DNA of 64,000 bases from Pseudoalteromonas apostichopi (lineage in GTDB: Bacteria > Pseudomonadota > Gammaproteobacteria > Enterobacterales > Alteromonadaceae). Position numbers and translations under genes: made by a program. Positions 1 to 8,928 of the stretch are shown here, one piece after another. The stretch is taken from assembly GCF_030297135.1 (NCBI RefSeq), contig NZ_AP028065.1:2418001-2482000 (forward strand), in the 5' to 3' direction. The notes under the pieces are model-generated. The model was given only the letters and a program-made list of their open reading frames with translations. It was not told the origin of the DNA and made no database searches. The stretch's first letter is position 1. The number at the start of each line of letters is the position of its first letter.

Positions 1-1480
1 AATCTGAATACGGGTCTTCGTATAAGCCCATTTCTTTTGGTACTAGCTCAGAGTATAAACCCCAACCTTCAACGTAGGCTGTGTAGCCGCCAAACTTACG
101 GAACTTAGGCACACCTTCAAGCTCTTGCGCGATAGCAATTTGCATGTGGTGACCTGGAATACCTTCGTGGTATGCAAGTGCTTCCATTTGGTATGTTGGC
201 ATTGCTTCCATATCGTAAAGGTTTGCGTAATAAATACCTGGGCGTGAACCATCTGGTGCAGGTTGTTGGTAGAACGCTTTACCTGCTGCTTTTTCGCGGA
301 ATGCTTCAACAGCTTTAACCTTAAGGTCTGCTTTTGGCTTAACTATGAATAGCTCGTCTAGACGAGACTTCATGTTATCGATAAGCGCTGTTGCCTCATC
401 AAGGTAACGTTGTTTACCTTCAGCGGTATTCGGGTAGTAGAACTGCTTATCAGTTTTCATGAATTGCATGAATGCTTTAAGGTCACCTTTAAAGCCTACT
501 TTGTCCTTAATCTCACGCATTTCGTCGTGAATACGCGCGACTTCAGCTAAACCGATTGTGTGAATTTCTTTCGCTGTTAAATCAGTTGTTGTGGTACGTG
601 CTAGCGCATTGTTGTAGAACGCTTCGCCGTCAGGGAATTTCCAAGCACCATCACGGTCATCAGCGCGCTTTTCTAACTGAGCTAAGAAGTTAATTAGTTT
701 AGTGTAAGAAGGTTTTACTGCTGCTTTTAAGGCTTTTTCTGCATCGCTGATAAGTGCTGATTTTTCGCTGTCGGCAATCTCTAATGCGTTTACTTTACGT
801 TTAAAGTCAGCAAGTAACGTTGAGTCTTCACCATCATGGAATGGTGCGCCGCGTAAGATATTATTGCTTGAATCAATTACGTGTGGGAAAACAAACTTAG
901 GGGCGATAATGCCTTTATCTGCACGTACTTCAAGGTCTTTGATTAGTTGATCAATAACCGTTGTAACACCATTTAAACGTGAGATATACGCTTTAGCATC
1001 TGACACATCAGCAATTTGATGTTGGTTGATTAAAAACGCTGGGATCATCGAGTGAACACCAAACATTTGGTTCACTGGGTAGTTGTAATGACGCCATTTG
1101 AAATCAGCAATTTCGTTTTCTAAATCTTGCTTTTTAAGGTCGTAGCTTACTTTCGTCGCGTCATCTAATAGGTCACGGTTAATTGCCTTAAGCGCAACTA
1201 GATCAGCTTTAGTTTGTTCAAAGTCTTCTAAAACGCGCTCTTCACTGCCATCGTCCCATTTGTCGTAATCTTTTTTGATGCCCATGTATGTTTGATAGAT
1301 AGGGCTTTTCATTACATCACGGTTAAAAGTATCTTCGAAGAAGGCATTTGCTTTATCGATTTCACTTTGTACAGGTTGGCTTTGTACACTTGGTGCAGGC
1401 TTCGGTTGCTCTTGCATTTGTTGGCAGCCGCCAAGTAATGCAACACTTACCGCCGCAGCGATGAAGGTCAGTTTACGCAT
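1..1480 (-). CDS. DUF885 family secreted lipoprotein, 3' end missing
   Basis: The reading frame is open from an ATG at 1480 to the left edge, so the C-terminus lies outside the window. The N-terminus is a lipoprotein signal: Met-Arg-Lys, a hydrophobic stretch, then a lipobox ending LLGGC at about residue 19, followed by a Gln/Pro-rich linker. The far end contains LAYHEGIPGHHMQIA and, further on, YVEGWGLYSE. These are hallmark blocks of the DUF885 family, which resembles zinc peptidases, and the HEGIPGHH motif is the probable metal site. I infer an outer-membrane or periplasmic lipoprotein, perhaps a peptidase; the substrate is unknown. It reads in the same direction as hemW, which lies about 40 bases downstream of its start side, so it is probably a separate transcription unit. 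Confidence 0.85.
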   Translation of the reverse strand, partial: MRKLTFIAAAVSVALLGGCQQMQEQPKPAPSVQSQPVQSEIDKANAFFEDTFNRDVMKSPIYQTYMGIKKDYDKWDDGSEERVLEDFEQTKADLVALKAINRDLLDDATKVSYDLKKQDLENEIADFKWRHYNYPVNQMFGVHSMIPAFLINQHQIADVSDAKAYISRLNGVTTVIDQLIKDLEVRADKGIIAPKFVFPHVIDSSNNILRGAPFHDGEDSTLLADFKRKVNALEIADSEKSALISDAEKALKAAVKPSYTKLINFLAQLEKRADDRDGAWKFPDGEAFYNNALARTTTTDLTAKEIHTIGLAEVARIHDEMREIKDKVGFKGDLKAFMQFMKTDKQFYYPNTAEGKQRYLDEATALIDNMKSRLDELFIVKPKADLKVKAVEAFREKAAGKAFYQQPAPDGSRPGIYYANLYDMEAMPTYQMEALAYHEGIPGHHMQIAIAQELEGVPKFRKFGGYTAYVEGWGLYSELVPKEMGLYEDPYSD

Positions 1481-1520
1481 TATCGTTCCTTTGTAGTTGT
1501 TAGAAATTTAATTATAATTC

Positions 1521-2654
1521 TTAAACGAATAATTCTAGCAGGTCATTTAAAAAGCGGTGGCCTTTTTGGCTTACCTGCCAGTTATCTTTATCATCAATTA
1601 GTAAGCCTTTTGCAATTGCATCAGTCAAGGCTTGTTCCTGACTTGGCAGTGACAAACTTGTAAGCAAAGGTAAATCAGCTTTGGGGCAGGGTTCGACTAA
1701 ACGAAAACGATTCATAAAGAATTCAAAAGCTAAGTCGTCTTCTGCTACTTGCCATTGTTCGTATAAATACGGTTTGGCAAGATCCATATAACCTCGTGGG
1801 TGTTTTACTTTCACCGTACGGGTGATGACTTTATTTTCATCGGTAATTTTACCATGTGCACCGCAGCCGATACCGAGATAATCGCCAAATCGCCAATAAT
1901 TCAAGTTATGACGGCATTGGTAGCCGGGCTTCGCGTAGCCAGAGATCTCGTATTGCTCATAACCTGCAGCTGCCAGCAATGCTTGACCTTGTTCTTGAAT
2001 ATCCCACAGAGTGTCGTCATGCGGTAAGGTCGGTGGCTTAGAAGCAAATTGAGTATTCGGCTCAATCGTTAGTTGATACCAAGATATGTGTGGAGGATTA
2101 AGCGCGATGATTTTTTCAAGGTCGCTTAAGGCATCTTCAAGAGATTGTCCGGGTAAGCCATGCATTAAATCAAGGTTAAAGCTATTTAACCCCGCTTGGT
2201 GTGCCTGTTTAGCTGCATAGCTTGCTTCGTCAGCACCATGAATACGGCCAAGGGCTTTTAGCTTGTCATTTTGCATGCTTTGTACGCCAATCGAAATACG
2301 ATTGATGCCAGCGGCAACATACTCTTTAAAGCGACCTGTTTCGACGGTACCGGGATTAGCCTCTAGGGTAACTTCACAGTCATCACTTAGGCCAATTAAT
2401 CTGTCGACTTCACCTAGTAAGCGGGTATAAGCGTCACCCGTTAATAAGCTTGGGGTACCGCCACCAATAAATATGCTGTGGATTTTACGCCCTTGCACCA
2501 AGTGCAAGTCGGCCTTGAGATCATCAATTAGATGCTGAACATATTCTTTTTCGGGGATTGTGCCTTTTTGGCCATGGCTATTAAAGTCACAGTATGGGCA
2601 CTTTTGCACGCACCAAGGCACGTGCACATATAAACTTAAAGGCGGTAAACTCAC
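1521..2654 (-). CDS. hemW: HemW, radical SAM heme chaperone
   Basis: HemW binds heme and a [4Fe-4S] cluster and is thought to deliver heme to respiratory enzymes. It was long misannotated as an oxygen-independent coproporphyrinogen oxidase. The radical SAM motif CxxxCxxC is at Cys15, Cys19 and Cys22 (WCVQKCPYC), followed by a GGGTPS block and the HemW-typical RHNLNYW motif. At 377 residues it has the usual length. It lacks the N-terminal extension of true HemN. Its start overlaps the end of rdgB by 4 bases, which indicates translational coupling. The rdgB-hemW pair is conserved in E. coli. Confidence 0.95.
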   Translation of the reverse strand: MSLPPLSLYVHVPWCVQKCPYCDFNSHGQKGTIPEKEYVQHLIDDLKADLHLVQGRKIHSIFIGGGTPSLLTGDAYTRLLGEVDRLIGLSDDCEVTLEANPGTVETGRFKEYVAAGINRISIGVQSMQNDKLKALGRIHGADEASYAAKQAHQAGLNSFNLDLMHGLPGQSLEDALSDLEKIIALNPPHISWYQLTIEPNTQFASKPPTLPHDDTLWDIQEQGQALLAAAGYEQYEISGYAKPGYQCRHNLNYWRFGDYLGIGCGAHGKITDENKVITRTVKVKHPRGYMDLAKPYLYEQWQVAEDDLAFEFFMNRFRLVEPCPKADLPLLTSLSLPSQEQALTDAIAKGLLIDDKDNWQVSQKGHRFLNDLLELFV

Positions 2655-3250
2655 AGGCCGCCTTTTTGCTGCAATTGCGCAAGTAGTTGTTTTAAAGCTT
2701 GGCCGCGATGGCTAAGGGCATTTTTTTGCTCCTTAGTTAACTGAGCGCTAGTGCATTGCTCAGACGGTACGTAAAAAACAGGATCATAACCAAAACCACC
2801 CTGACCATCTTGGCTATGGGTGATTTCGCCTTCCCAACTGGCACTACAAATAAGTGGTGTAGGGTCGTCGGCGTGGCGCATTAATACCAAAACACACCAA
2901 AAACGCGCACTGCGAATTGGGTTATCAGCAAGCTCTTTTAATAGCTTGTCGATATTATCTTGATCGCTTGCACCCGCTCCGGCAAAGCGTGCAGAGTATA
3001 CACCCGGTGCACCATTTAGGCCGTCAACTTCAAGACCTGAGTCATCAGCAATAGCGGGCATGCCAGTGATCTTTGCAGCATGGCGCGCTTTAATAATGGC
3101 GTTTTCAACAAATGTGGTGCCTGTTTCAGGCACGTCTGGTACTTGAAAATCGCTTTGTGGAACCACGTTAATATTAAGAGGGCTGAGCATACTTGCCAAC
3201 TCTTTTACTTTGCCAGGGTTACCCGTGGCTAAAACCAAGGTGTTATTCAT
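2651..3250 (-). CDS. rdgB: RdgB, XTP/dITP pyrophosphatase
   Basis: This enzyme hydrolyses non-canonical purine triphosphates (dITP, XTP) to monophosphates and keeps them out of DNA. The N-terminal ATGNPGKVKEL block (residues 8-18) is the Ham1/RdgB signature. The later FGYDPVFYVP and SHRGQAL blocks are also typical, and the length of 199 residues is standard. It lies 7 bases after the DUF4426 gene and overlaps hemW by 4 bases, so the three genes probably form one transcript. Confidence 0.96.
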   Translation of the reverse strand: MNNTLVLATGNPGKVKELASMLSPLNINVVPQSDFQVPDVPETGTTFVENAIIKARHAAKITGMPAIADDSGLEVDGLNGAPGVYSARFAGAGASDQDNIDKLLKELADNPIRSARFWCVLVLMRHADDPTPLICSASWEGEITHSQDGQGGFGYDPVFYVPSEQCTSAQLTKEQKNALSHRGQALKQLLAQLQQKGGL

Positions 3251-3257
3251 AGGTCTA

Positions 3258-3698
3258 TTAATCTACGTAAAATTTTTGCTGAAACTTCAGCGTTTGTACT
3301 TTGCCATTTTGATTTATTTCGATATCAAAACGGTAGATTTCTTCGTTGCTATAATCGATTTGAGCTAGGTAATAAATTGCATCGCCTTCAACAACTTCTT
3401 TAAACTTAAGCTGCTTTTTATTGCCAAGCAAATTACGTGCTGTGCCTGTTAAAGTTGCAGTCTGTGCTGTTTTATCGCTGTTTTTTAATACCGAAATATT
3501 AATAATCCCTTTGCTAGGGCTACGCTCTAAATCGTAGTTTTTGGCGATATTAGGCTGGATAAAGGTCGATGGAAATGCAATGTAGTGAACTTCCCAAGGG
3601 CCAAGTACCTTGTACTGAGCGCCTGCCTGTTCATCCGCTTTGGCATAGCTTGTAAATAAACTTAATACAATTAAAGAAAAATAAATAAATTGCTTCAT
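3258..3698 (-). CDS. DUF4426 periplasmic protein
   Basis: This is a small secreted protein of unknown function. I place the start at the ATG at 3698, which gives MKQFIYF followed by a classical signal peptide with a probable cleavage after SYAKA. The frame also extends four codons upstream to 3710, but that would put charged residues ahead of the signal. The mature part of about 125 residues is rich in beta-type sequence with no Cys or catalytic motif visible. DUF4426 proteins commonly lie between yggT and rdgB in marine gammaproteobacteria. E. coli has yggU (DUF167) in this position, and I find no DUF167 gene here. Confidence 0.8.
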   Translation of the reverse strand: MKQFIYFSLIVLSLFTSYAKADEQAGAQYKVLGPWEVHYIAFPSTFIQPNIAKNYDLERSPSKGIINISVLKNSDKTAQTATLTGTARNLLGNKKQLKFKEVVEGDAIYYLAQIDYSNEEIYRFDIEINQNGKVQTLKFQQKFYVD

Positions 3699-3715
3699 GG
3701 TATATCTCACTTAAC

Positions 3716-3737
3716 AAAAGAGGCCTTTCGGCCCCTT
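3716..3737 (-). terminator. Hairpin downstream of yggT
   Basis: Read on the minus strand, an eight-pair stem (AAGGGGCC / GGCCTCTT, with one G-T wobble) closes a GAAA tetraloop and runs into TTTT. It sits between yggT and the DUF4426 gene. It could therefore end or attenuate transcription arriving from proC-yggT before DUF4426-rdgB-hemW. Confidence 0.65.
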
Positions 3738-3756
3738 ACTGCGTCACGCTAAACGT

Positions 3757-4290
3757 TTAGCCAATTAAATCCAACAATAGAAACTGTAAAAACTGTAGAC
3801 CAATAATCAACACTAAGATTGATAAGTCTAAACCACCTAGTGGTGGAATAACCTTACGAATAGGGCGTAACATAGGTTCAGTTAGCTGGTGGAATACAGC
3901 TTCAATTGGGTTGTAACCTTGGCTTACCCAGCTTAGTAAAGCACGAATAATTAAAACCCAAAATAGTAAGTTTAACCCTTCTTTAACGACAGTTATTAAA
4001 GCCTGAATAAATACCGGACCTGGCGCCCAAGCATTATAAAACATCAGAAAAATAACACTGAGTTTCGCTACTGCAACTAAATAAGCAAGCACTAACGAAG
4101 CAATATCAAAGCCACCCACTCCTGGAATAATTTTACGAAGCGGGTTTACTGCGAACGAAGTGGCTTTCACCACAAACTGGCTCATAGGATTGTAAAAGTC
4201 AGCTTTTGCCGCTTGTAACCAAAAGCGTAAAAGGACCACCATTAAAAAGAGATCAAAAATAATCCCAACTAAAAAGTGCATGGCTTGCAT
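3757..4290 (-). CDS. yggT: YggT family membrane protein
   Basis: This is an integral inner-membrane protein of two tandem YggT units. Each unit is a pair of hydrophobic helices bracketing a conserved block: NPLRKIIPGVGGFD near residues 50-63 and RPIRKVIPPLGGLD near 141-154. Residues 1-25, 65-85, 95-120 and 155-175 are membrane segments. The biochemical role is not established; related proteins have been tied to ion homeostasis and, in plastids, to cytochrome assembly. It starts 21 bases after proC ends, in the conserved yggS-proC-yggT order. Confidence 0.9.
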   Translation of the reverse strand: MQAMHFLVGIIFDLFLMVVLLRFWLQAAKADFYNPMSQFVVKATSFAVNPLRKIIPGVGGFDIASLVLAYLVAVAKLSVIFLMFYNAWAPGPVFIQALITVVKEGLNLLFWVLIIRALLSWVSQGYNPIEAVFHQLTEPMLRPIRKVIPPLGGLDLSILVLIIGLQFLQFLLLDLIG

Positions 4291-4311
4291 AATTTTACCT
4301 TAAAAGTAAGC

Positions 4312-5133
4312 TTAAAGTTCTTTTTCCATCGCTTCAGCGCGGGCTATACAGGCATCCATTGCATCTGCAACAGTACCTACTAAACCTTGTGATTTTAGAT
4401 GCTCAACCGCTTCGTGAGTGGTACCCCCTTTAGAGGTTACATTTGCACGTAGCTGAGCAATACTGATGTCTGGTTGCGAAAGTGCCATTTCGGCTGCGCC
4501 TAGTGCAGTTTGTTGTACTAAACGGCGCGCATCTTCATCACTAAAGCCAAGTGCTTTAGCTTTTTCTTCGATAGCTTCCATAAATAAGAAGAAGTAAGCA
4601 GGTGATGAACCTGTAACAGCGATGATGTCGTTGATTTGTGACTCTTGCTCAACCCAAACAACAATGCCTGTACACTCAAAAACTTGTTGTACAAACTTGT
4701 GCTCTTCAGCGGTTTCGCCTGCGCCATATAGACCTGAAACACCACGACCGAGTAATGATGGTGTATTAGGCATACAACGCACCATTTTCACGTCTTGACC
4801 TAGCATTTCACGTAAACGGTTTACGCTAAGGCCCGCTGCCACTGAAATAAATAGCTTGTCGCTAAAATCAACGCCAGAGTCTTGGAATGATTGGCAAAGA
4901 TCGCCCATCATTTGTGGTTTAACAGATAAGACAATTACATCAGCATCGCGAAGTGCCGCGTTGTTATCCGCGGTAGTTTGCACCCCGAAATCAGCAGCAA
5001 CCTTAGCTAATTTTTCTTGGTTGCGATTGGTTGCAATGATGTTTTTAGCTGCAAAACCGTTCTTTACCATGCCGCCAATGATGGCGTAGCTCATGTTACC
5101 CGTGCCTATAAATGCGATTTTTTTGTCTGACAT
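4312..5133 (-). CDS. proC: ProC, pyrroline-5-carboxylate reductase
   Basis: ProC catalyses the last step of proline synthesis, the NAD(P)H-dependent reduction of 1-pyrroline-5-carboxylate. The Rossmann motif FIGTGNM spans residues 8-14. The C-terminal dimerisation domain carries TGSSPAYFFLF and the substrate-binding TSKGGTTHEA block. The length of 273 residues is typical. It lies 17 bases after yggS ends, so yggS-proC-yggT is a probable operon. Confidence 0.97.
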   Translation of the reverse strand: MSDKKIAFIGTGNMSYAIIGGMVKNGFAAKNIIATNRNQEKLAKVAADFGVQTTADNNAALRDADVIVLSVKPQMMGDLCQSFQDSGVDFSDKLFISVAAGLSVNRLREMLGQDVKMVRCMPNTPSLLGRGVSGLYGAGETAEEHKFVQQVFECTGIVVWVEQESQINDIIAVTGSSPAYFFLFMEAIEEKAKALGFSDEDARRLVQQTALGAAEMALSQPDISIAQLRANVTSKGGTTHEAVEHLKSQGLVGTVADAMDACIARAEAMEKEL

Positions 5134-5150
5134 ATGTCTGTTATCACCTT

Positions 5151-5864
5151 TTAATTTCGTTGGCCAAATATATCCGTGCCAATGCGTACCATGGTTGAAC
5201 CCGCAGCAATCGCTGCTTCAACATCGTTACTCATACCCATCGACAAGGTGTCTACTTGGGGATATTGGGCCTTTAGTTTATCAAAGCAAGCGCTTAATTG
5301 CTCAAAATATTGTAATTGTAGCTGGGCATCATCGGTTTTGGCAGGAATAGCCATCAAACCTCGCAGGCATAAATTAGGGCATTGACTGATAAATTCGGCC
5401 AATGCCATTAGCTCGTCTGGGTGGCAGCCTGACTTAGCCTCTTCTAAACTAATATTAACTTGTATTAATACATTGAGTGGCGCTTTATCGGCTGGCCGTT
5501 GCTCATTAAGACGTTTTGCAATTTTTGTGCGGTCAACACTTTGCACCCAATCAAAATGAGAGGCTACTTGAGCACTTTTATTTGATTGAATAGGGCCAAT
5601 AAAGTGCCAAATAATGTCTTTATAATCAGCCAATGCTGTTACTTTTGTTACCGCTTCTTGGACATAAGATTCGCCGAACTGGCGTTGGCCATGCTCATAG
5701 GCAGCAATAATATCGTCGGCAGGTTTTGTTTTTGAAACAGCCAATAGGTTGATTGATTGCTCATCGCGGCGATTATTTTTTGCAGCTTGAGCAATTCTTG
5801 CGTAGGCGGATGTAAGTCGTTCTGCTATTGTAACCATATAATTATCAGTTGGTTGTGGAGTCAT
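5151..5864 (-). CDS. yggS: YggS/PLPBP family pyridoxal phosphate homeostasis protein
   Basis: This is a PLP-binding single-domain alanine-racemase-like barrel with no known enzymatic activity, involved in vitamin B6 and amino-acid homeostasis. LLAVSKTKP carries the PLP-binding lysine. GQRQFGESYVQEA, HFIGPIQSNK and the C-terminal SMGMSND and VRIGTDIFG blocks are all family signatures. The ATG at 5864 gives 237 residues. An ATG at 5837 (MVTIAERL) aligns better with the usual family N-terminus, and neither start has a clear ribosome-binding site. With the upstream start, the gene begins only 2 bases from the pilT start on the other strand. Confidence 0.93.
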   Translation of the reverse strand: MTPQPTDNYMVTIAERLTSAYARIAQAAKNNRRDEQSINLLAVSKTKPADDIIAAYEHGQRQFGESYVQEAVTKVTALADYKDIIWHFIGPIQSNKSAQVASHFDWVQSVDRTKIAKRLNEQRPADKAPLNVLIQVNISLEEAKSGCHPDELMALAEFISQCPNLCLRGLMAIPAKTDDAQLQLQYFEQLSACFDKLKAQYPQVDTLSMGMSNDVEAAIAAGSTMVRIGTDIFGQRN

Positions 5865-5866
5865 AA

Positions 5867-6907
5867 ATGGATATTACCGAATTATTGGCCTTTAGTGTGC
5901 AACACAAAGCCTCGGATTTACACTTGTCATCGGGCGTATCACCTATGATACGTGTTGATGGTGATGTGCGTCGTATTAATATTCCAGCATTAGAACAAAA
6001 AGATGTAAATAGTCTGGTATACGATATTATGAACGATAATCAGCGTAAGGACTACGAACAAAATCTCGAAGTGGATTTTTCTTTTGAAGTACCAAACCTT
6101 GCGCGTTTTCGTGTAAACGCATTTAACTCAAACCGTGGCCCAGCGGCGGTGTTTCGTACTATCCCAAGTGATGTTTTAACGCTTGATGACTTAGGTGCGC
6201 CTGATATTTTTAAAACCATTTCCGATAATCCGCGTGGTTTAGTGTTGGTTACAGGCCCGACTGGTTCTGGTAAATCAACTACCTTAGCGGCGATGGTTGA
6301 TTATATTAATCAACATAAGCATCACCATATTTTAACTATCGAAGATCCTATCGAATTCGTGCACGAGAATAAGCTGAGTCTCATTAACCAACGCGAAGTT
6401 CACCGTGACACGCATAGCTTCTCTAATGCACTTAGAAGCGCATTACGTGAAGATCCGGATGTAATCTTGGTGGGTGAGCTTCGTGACCTTGAAACAATTC
6501 GCTTAGCGATGACCGCGGCAGAAACAGGTCACTTGGTGTTTGGTACCTTGCATACTACTTCTGCACCAAAAACTATCGACCGTATCATTGACGTATTCCC
6601 TGGTGAAGAAAAAGACATGGTGCGTTCAATGTTGTCTGAATCACTACGTGCCGTAATATCACAAACCTTACTTAAAAAAGTGGGCGGTGGCCGAGTAGCA
6701 GCCCATGAAATCATGATAGGTATTCCTGCTATCCGAAACCTAATCCGAGAAGATAAAATCGCGCAAATGTATTCATCAATTCAAACCGGTGCGTCCCATG
6801 GAATGCAGACCATGGATCAATGTTTAGCAAGCTTAGTTAACTTCGGTATTATTACAACCAATGATGCGCGTGCTAAAGCACAGGATAAAACCCAGTTTGG
6901 TGGTTAA
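5867..6907 (+). CDS. pilT: PilT, type IV pilus retraction ATPase
   Basis: PilT is the hexameric cytoplasmic motor that depolymerises type IV pili and powers twitching motility. At 346 residues it has the normal size. The Walker A motif GPTGSGKST is near residues 130-138, the Asp box is around TIEDPIEFVH, the Walker B block is DPDVILVGELRD, and the His box is ETGHLVFGTLHT. A GGAG-like ribosome-binding site precedes the ATG at 5867. Its promoter must lie in or near the yggS 5' end because the two genes diverge. pilU follows after 14 bases. Confidence 0.97.
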   Translation: MDITELLAFSVQHKASDLHLSSGVSPMIRVDGDVRRINIPALEQKDVNSLVYDIMNDNQRKDYEQNLEVDFSFEVPNLARFRVNAFNSNRGPAAVFRTIPSDVLTLDDLGAPDIFKTISDNPRGLVLVTGPTGSGKSTTLAAMVDYINQHKHHHILTIEDPIEFVHENKLSLINQREVHRDTHSFSNALRSALREDPDVILVGELRDLETIRLAMTAAETGHLVFGTLHTTSAPKTIDRIIDVFPGEEKDMVRSMLSESLRAVISQTLLKKVGGGRVAAHEIMIGIPAIRNLIREDKIAQMYSSIQTGASHGMQTMDQCLASLVNFGIITTNDARAKAQDKTQFGG

Positions 6908-6921
6908 CGGAGTTATTTAAA

Positions 6922-8055
6922 ATGTCTTTACCTTTAAATCATTTTTTACAAGTTATGATCGACAAAAAAGCGTCTGACTTGTTTGTTTCTAGCCAACTGC
7001 CTGTCAGTGCAAAAATAAACGGTGAGCTAGTACATCTTACCGACGAAAAGCTTTCTGATGAAGCTTCACTCGATTTGGTTGAGTCAGCCATGAGCGATAA
7101 GCAGCGTAAAGAATTTCATGATACTAAAGAGTGTAACTTTGCGATTGCAACTGATGAGGGCCGTTTCCGTGTTTCTGCTTTTTGGCAGCGTGACAGAGCT
7201 GGTATGGTTATTCGTCGTATCGTGACTCAGATACCTGATGTGAATGAGCTAGGGTTGCCGTCAACCTTAACCGATGTGATTATGGCTAAACGTGGTTTAG
7301 TTCTGTTTGTGGGTGGTACAGGTACGGGTAAATCGACCTCGCTCGCTGCGCTTTTAGGTTATCGTAACCGCAACCAGCGAGGTCATATTTTAACGATTGA
7401 AGATCCTATTGAATTTGTTCACGAGCATCGTAAAAGTATCATTACTCAACGTGAAGTAGGTTTAGATACAGAAAGCTTCGAATCAGCGCTAAAAAGCTCG
7501 TTGCGTCAAGCGCCTGATGTAATCTTAATTGGTGAAATACGCTCACAAGAAACCATGGAGTATGCATTAAGCTTTGCAGAAACAGGTCACTTGTGTGTGG
7601 CAACACTGCATGCGAATAATGCTAACCAAGCAATCGACCGTATTATGCACTTAGTACCTAAAGAAAAGCACGATAAGTTAAAATACGACTTAGCACTTAA
7701 CCTTCGCGCTATTGTTGCTCAGCAGTTGATTCCAACTGCCGATGGCGAAGGACGTGTAGCTGCTATCGAAATTTTGCTAAATTCACCTATGGTGGCAGAG
7801 CTTATTAAAAAAGGTGATGTTGGTTCTATCAAAGAAACCATGGCGAAATCGAAAGAAATGGGTATGCAGACCTTTGATCAAGCATTGTTTGAGCTTTATA
7901 AGCAGCGTCGCATTAACTACGCCGATGCGTTGCATCATGCTGATTCGCCAAATGACCTACGCTTAATGATTAAGCTACAAAACAATGAGCAAAGTGGCGC
8001 AGGCTTTTTACAAGGCGTGACTATCGATGGTCTTGATGGAAAGAGTGACACATAA
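6922..8055 (+). CDS. pilU: PilU, PilT-dependent retraction ATPase
   Basis: PilU is a PilT paralogue that assists pilus retraction. It has the same fold: Walker A GGTGTGKST near residues 131-139, TIEDPIEFVHEH, a Walker B block APDVILIGEIRS, and ETGHLCVATLHAN. It is 377 residues long, with the longer C-terminal tail typical of PilU. It is preceded by a GGAG ribosome-binding site and follows pilT by 14 bases. The stop codon abuts the start of the next gene, so the three are probably co-transcribed. Confidence 0.96.
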   Translation: MSLPLNHFLQVMIDKKASDLFVSSQLPVSAKINGELVHLTDEKLSDEASLDLVESAMSDKQRKEFHDTKECNFAIATDEGRFRVSAFWQRDRAGMVIRRIVTQIPDVNELGLPSTLTDVIMAKRGLVLFVGGTGTGKSTSLAALLGYRNRNQRGHILTIEDPIEFVHEHRKSIITQREVGLDTESFESALKSSLRQAPDVILIGEIRSQETMEYALSFAETGHLCVATLHANNANQAIDRIMHLVPKEKHDKLKYDLALNLRAIVAQQLIPTADGEGRVAAIEILLNSPMVAELIKKGDVGSIKETMAKSKEMGMQTFDQALFELYKQRRINYADALHHADSPNDLRLMIKLQNNEQSGAGFLQGVTIDGLDGKSDT

Positions 8056-8928
8056 ATGGGATTGCGAGTAAGTTTAATCAGCTGGTTATTACTATTAGTG
8101 AGTACGTTTCATGTATACGGTAATGACAATAAAGGTGTGGTTATTTTTATTCGCGATGATGTTTATGACGATTACAGTCGCTTTTTGAATGGTCGTAAGC
8201 CTATTGAAGTTAAAGACTTCAGTGGTGCTTACATTCGTCGCGATGTAGTCGATATGATCATAGCTCAACAAGCATTGAATATAGGCGGCTACACTAAGCC
8301 ATTTCGCTACCACAAAGGTAATGCTAATTACCGTAATACCAAGCTGTTAGAAGATGGCCAGCTTTTACTCAGCTTTGATAGTGTATGGTCTGTTGATGCA
8401 AAGTCGCTTGCAGAGTCGGTGTACATATCAGATCCTGTGATTCGAAATGGTGAGTATTTTGCGGGCATTTTTACCTCACCGAACAATAAAAAAGCGCTGC
8501 AAATAAAACAGCTTACTGACTTTAAGCAATTAACTGCGGTGTCAACGCCACGCTGGCAAACCGATTGGCAAACGTTATCGGCTCTGCCACTGAAAGAATT
8601 ACTTAGAGAAGACGAGTGGCTAGGACAAGTCCGCACTGTATCGATGCAGTGGGTTGATTTTATGATGATGCCCCTGATGCCCAGCCTCAATAATCGTTAT
8701 TCCTTAGAGAATATTGAATTGGTTGCTGTGCCTAACCTTTTACTTCAGCTTAAAGATAGCCGCCACTTTATCATTTCGAAGAGTCATCCCGATGGCAAAG
8801 AAGCCTTTGCTGCAATTCAAAAAGGGCTTGCACAACTTCGTCAATCAGGTGCAATTGAAAAAGCCTACCGAGAGGCAGGCTTTATTCCAGATTTAAAAGA
8901 CTATATTGTGATTAACGAAGATCGCTAG
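8056..8928 (+). CDS. Periplasmic solute-binding-like protein (SBP_bac_3 type)
   Basis: This 290-residue protein has an N-terminal signal peptide (hydrophobic residues 5-20, probable cleavage after VYG). The rest has the look of a type II periplasmic binding protein of the amino-acid (SBP_bac_3) kind. A C-terminal block near residues 265-280 (GAIEKAYREAGF) matches the closing helix of that fold. No transporter gene is nearby, so it may be a stand-alone sensor or binding domain. It begins immediately after the pilU stop with no gap, and it overlaps the convergent ruvX by 4 bases. A link to pilus function is only inferred from position. Confidence 0.7.
   Translation: MGLRVSLISWLLLLVSTFHVYGNDNKGVVIFIRDDVYDDYSRFLNGRKPIEVKDFSGAYIRRDVVDMIIAQQALNIGGYTKPFRYHKGNANYRNTKLLEDGQLLLSFDSVWSVDAKSLAESVYISDPVIRNGEYFAGIFTSPNNKKALQIKQLTDFKQLTAVSTPRWQTDWQTLSALPLKELLREDEWLGQVRTVSMQWVDFMMMPLMPSLNNRYSLENIELVAVPNLLLQLKDSRHFIISKSHPDGKEAFAAIQKGLAQLRQSGAIEKAYREAGFIPDLKDYIVINEDR

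Noticed and set aside
43..309. Minus-strand frame of 88 codons near the left edge
   Set aside because: It is out of frame with the DUF885 reading frame, which shows the conserved HEGIPGHH block over the same bases.
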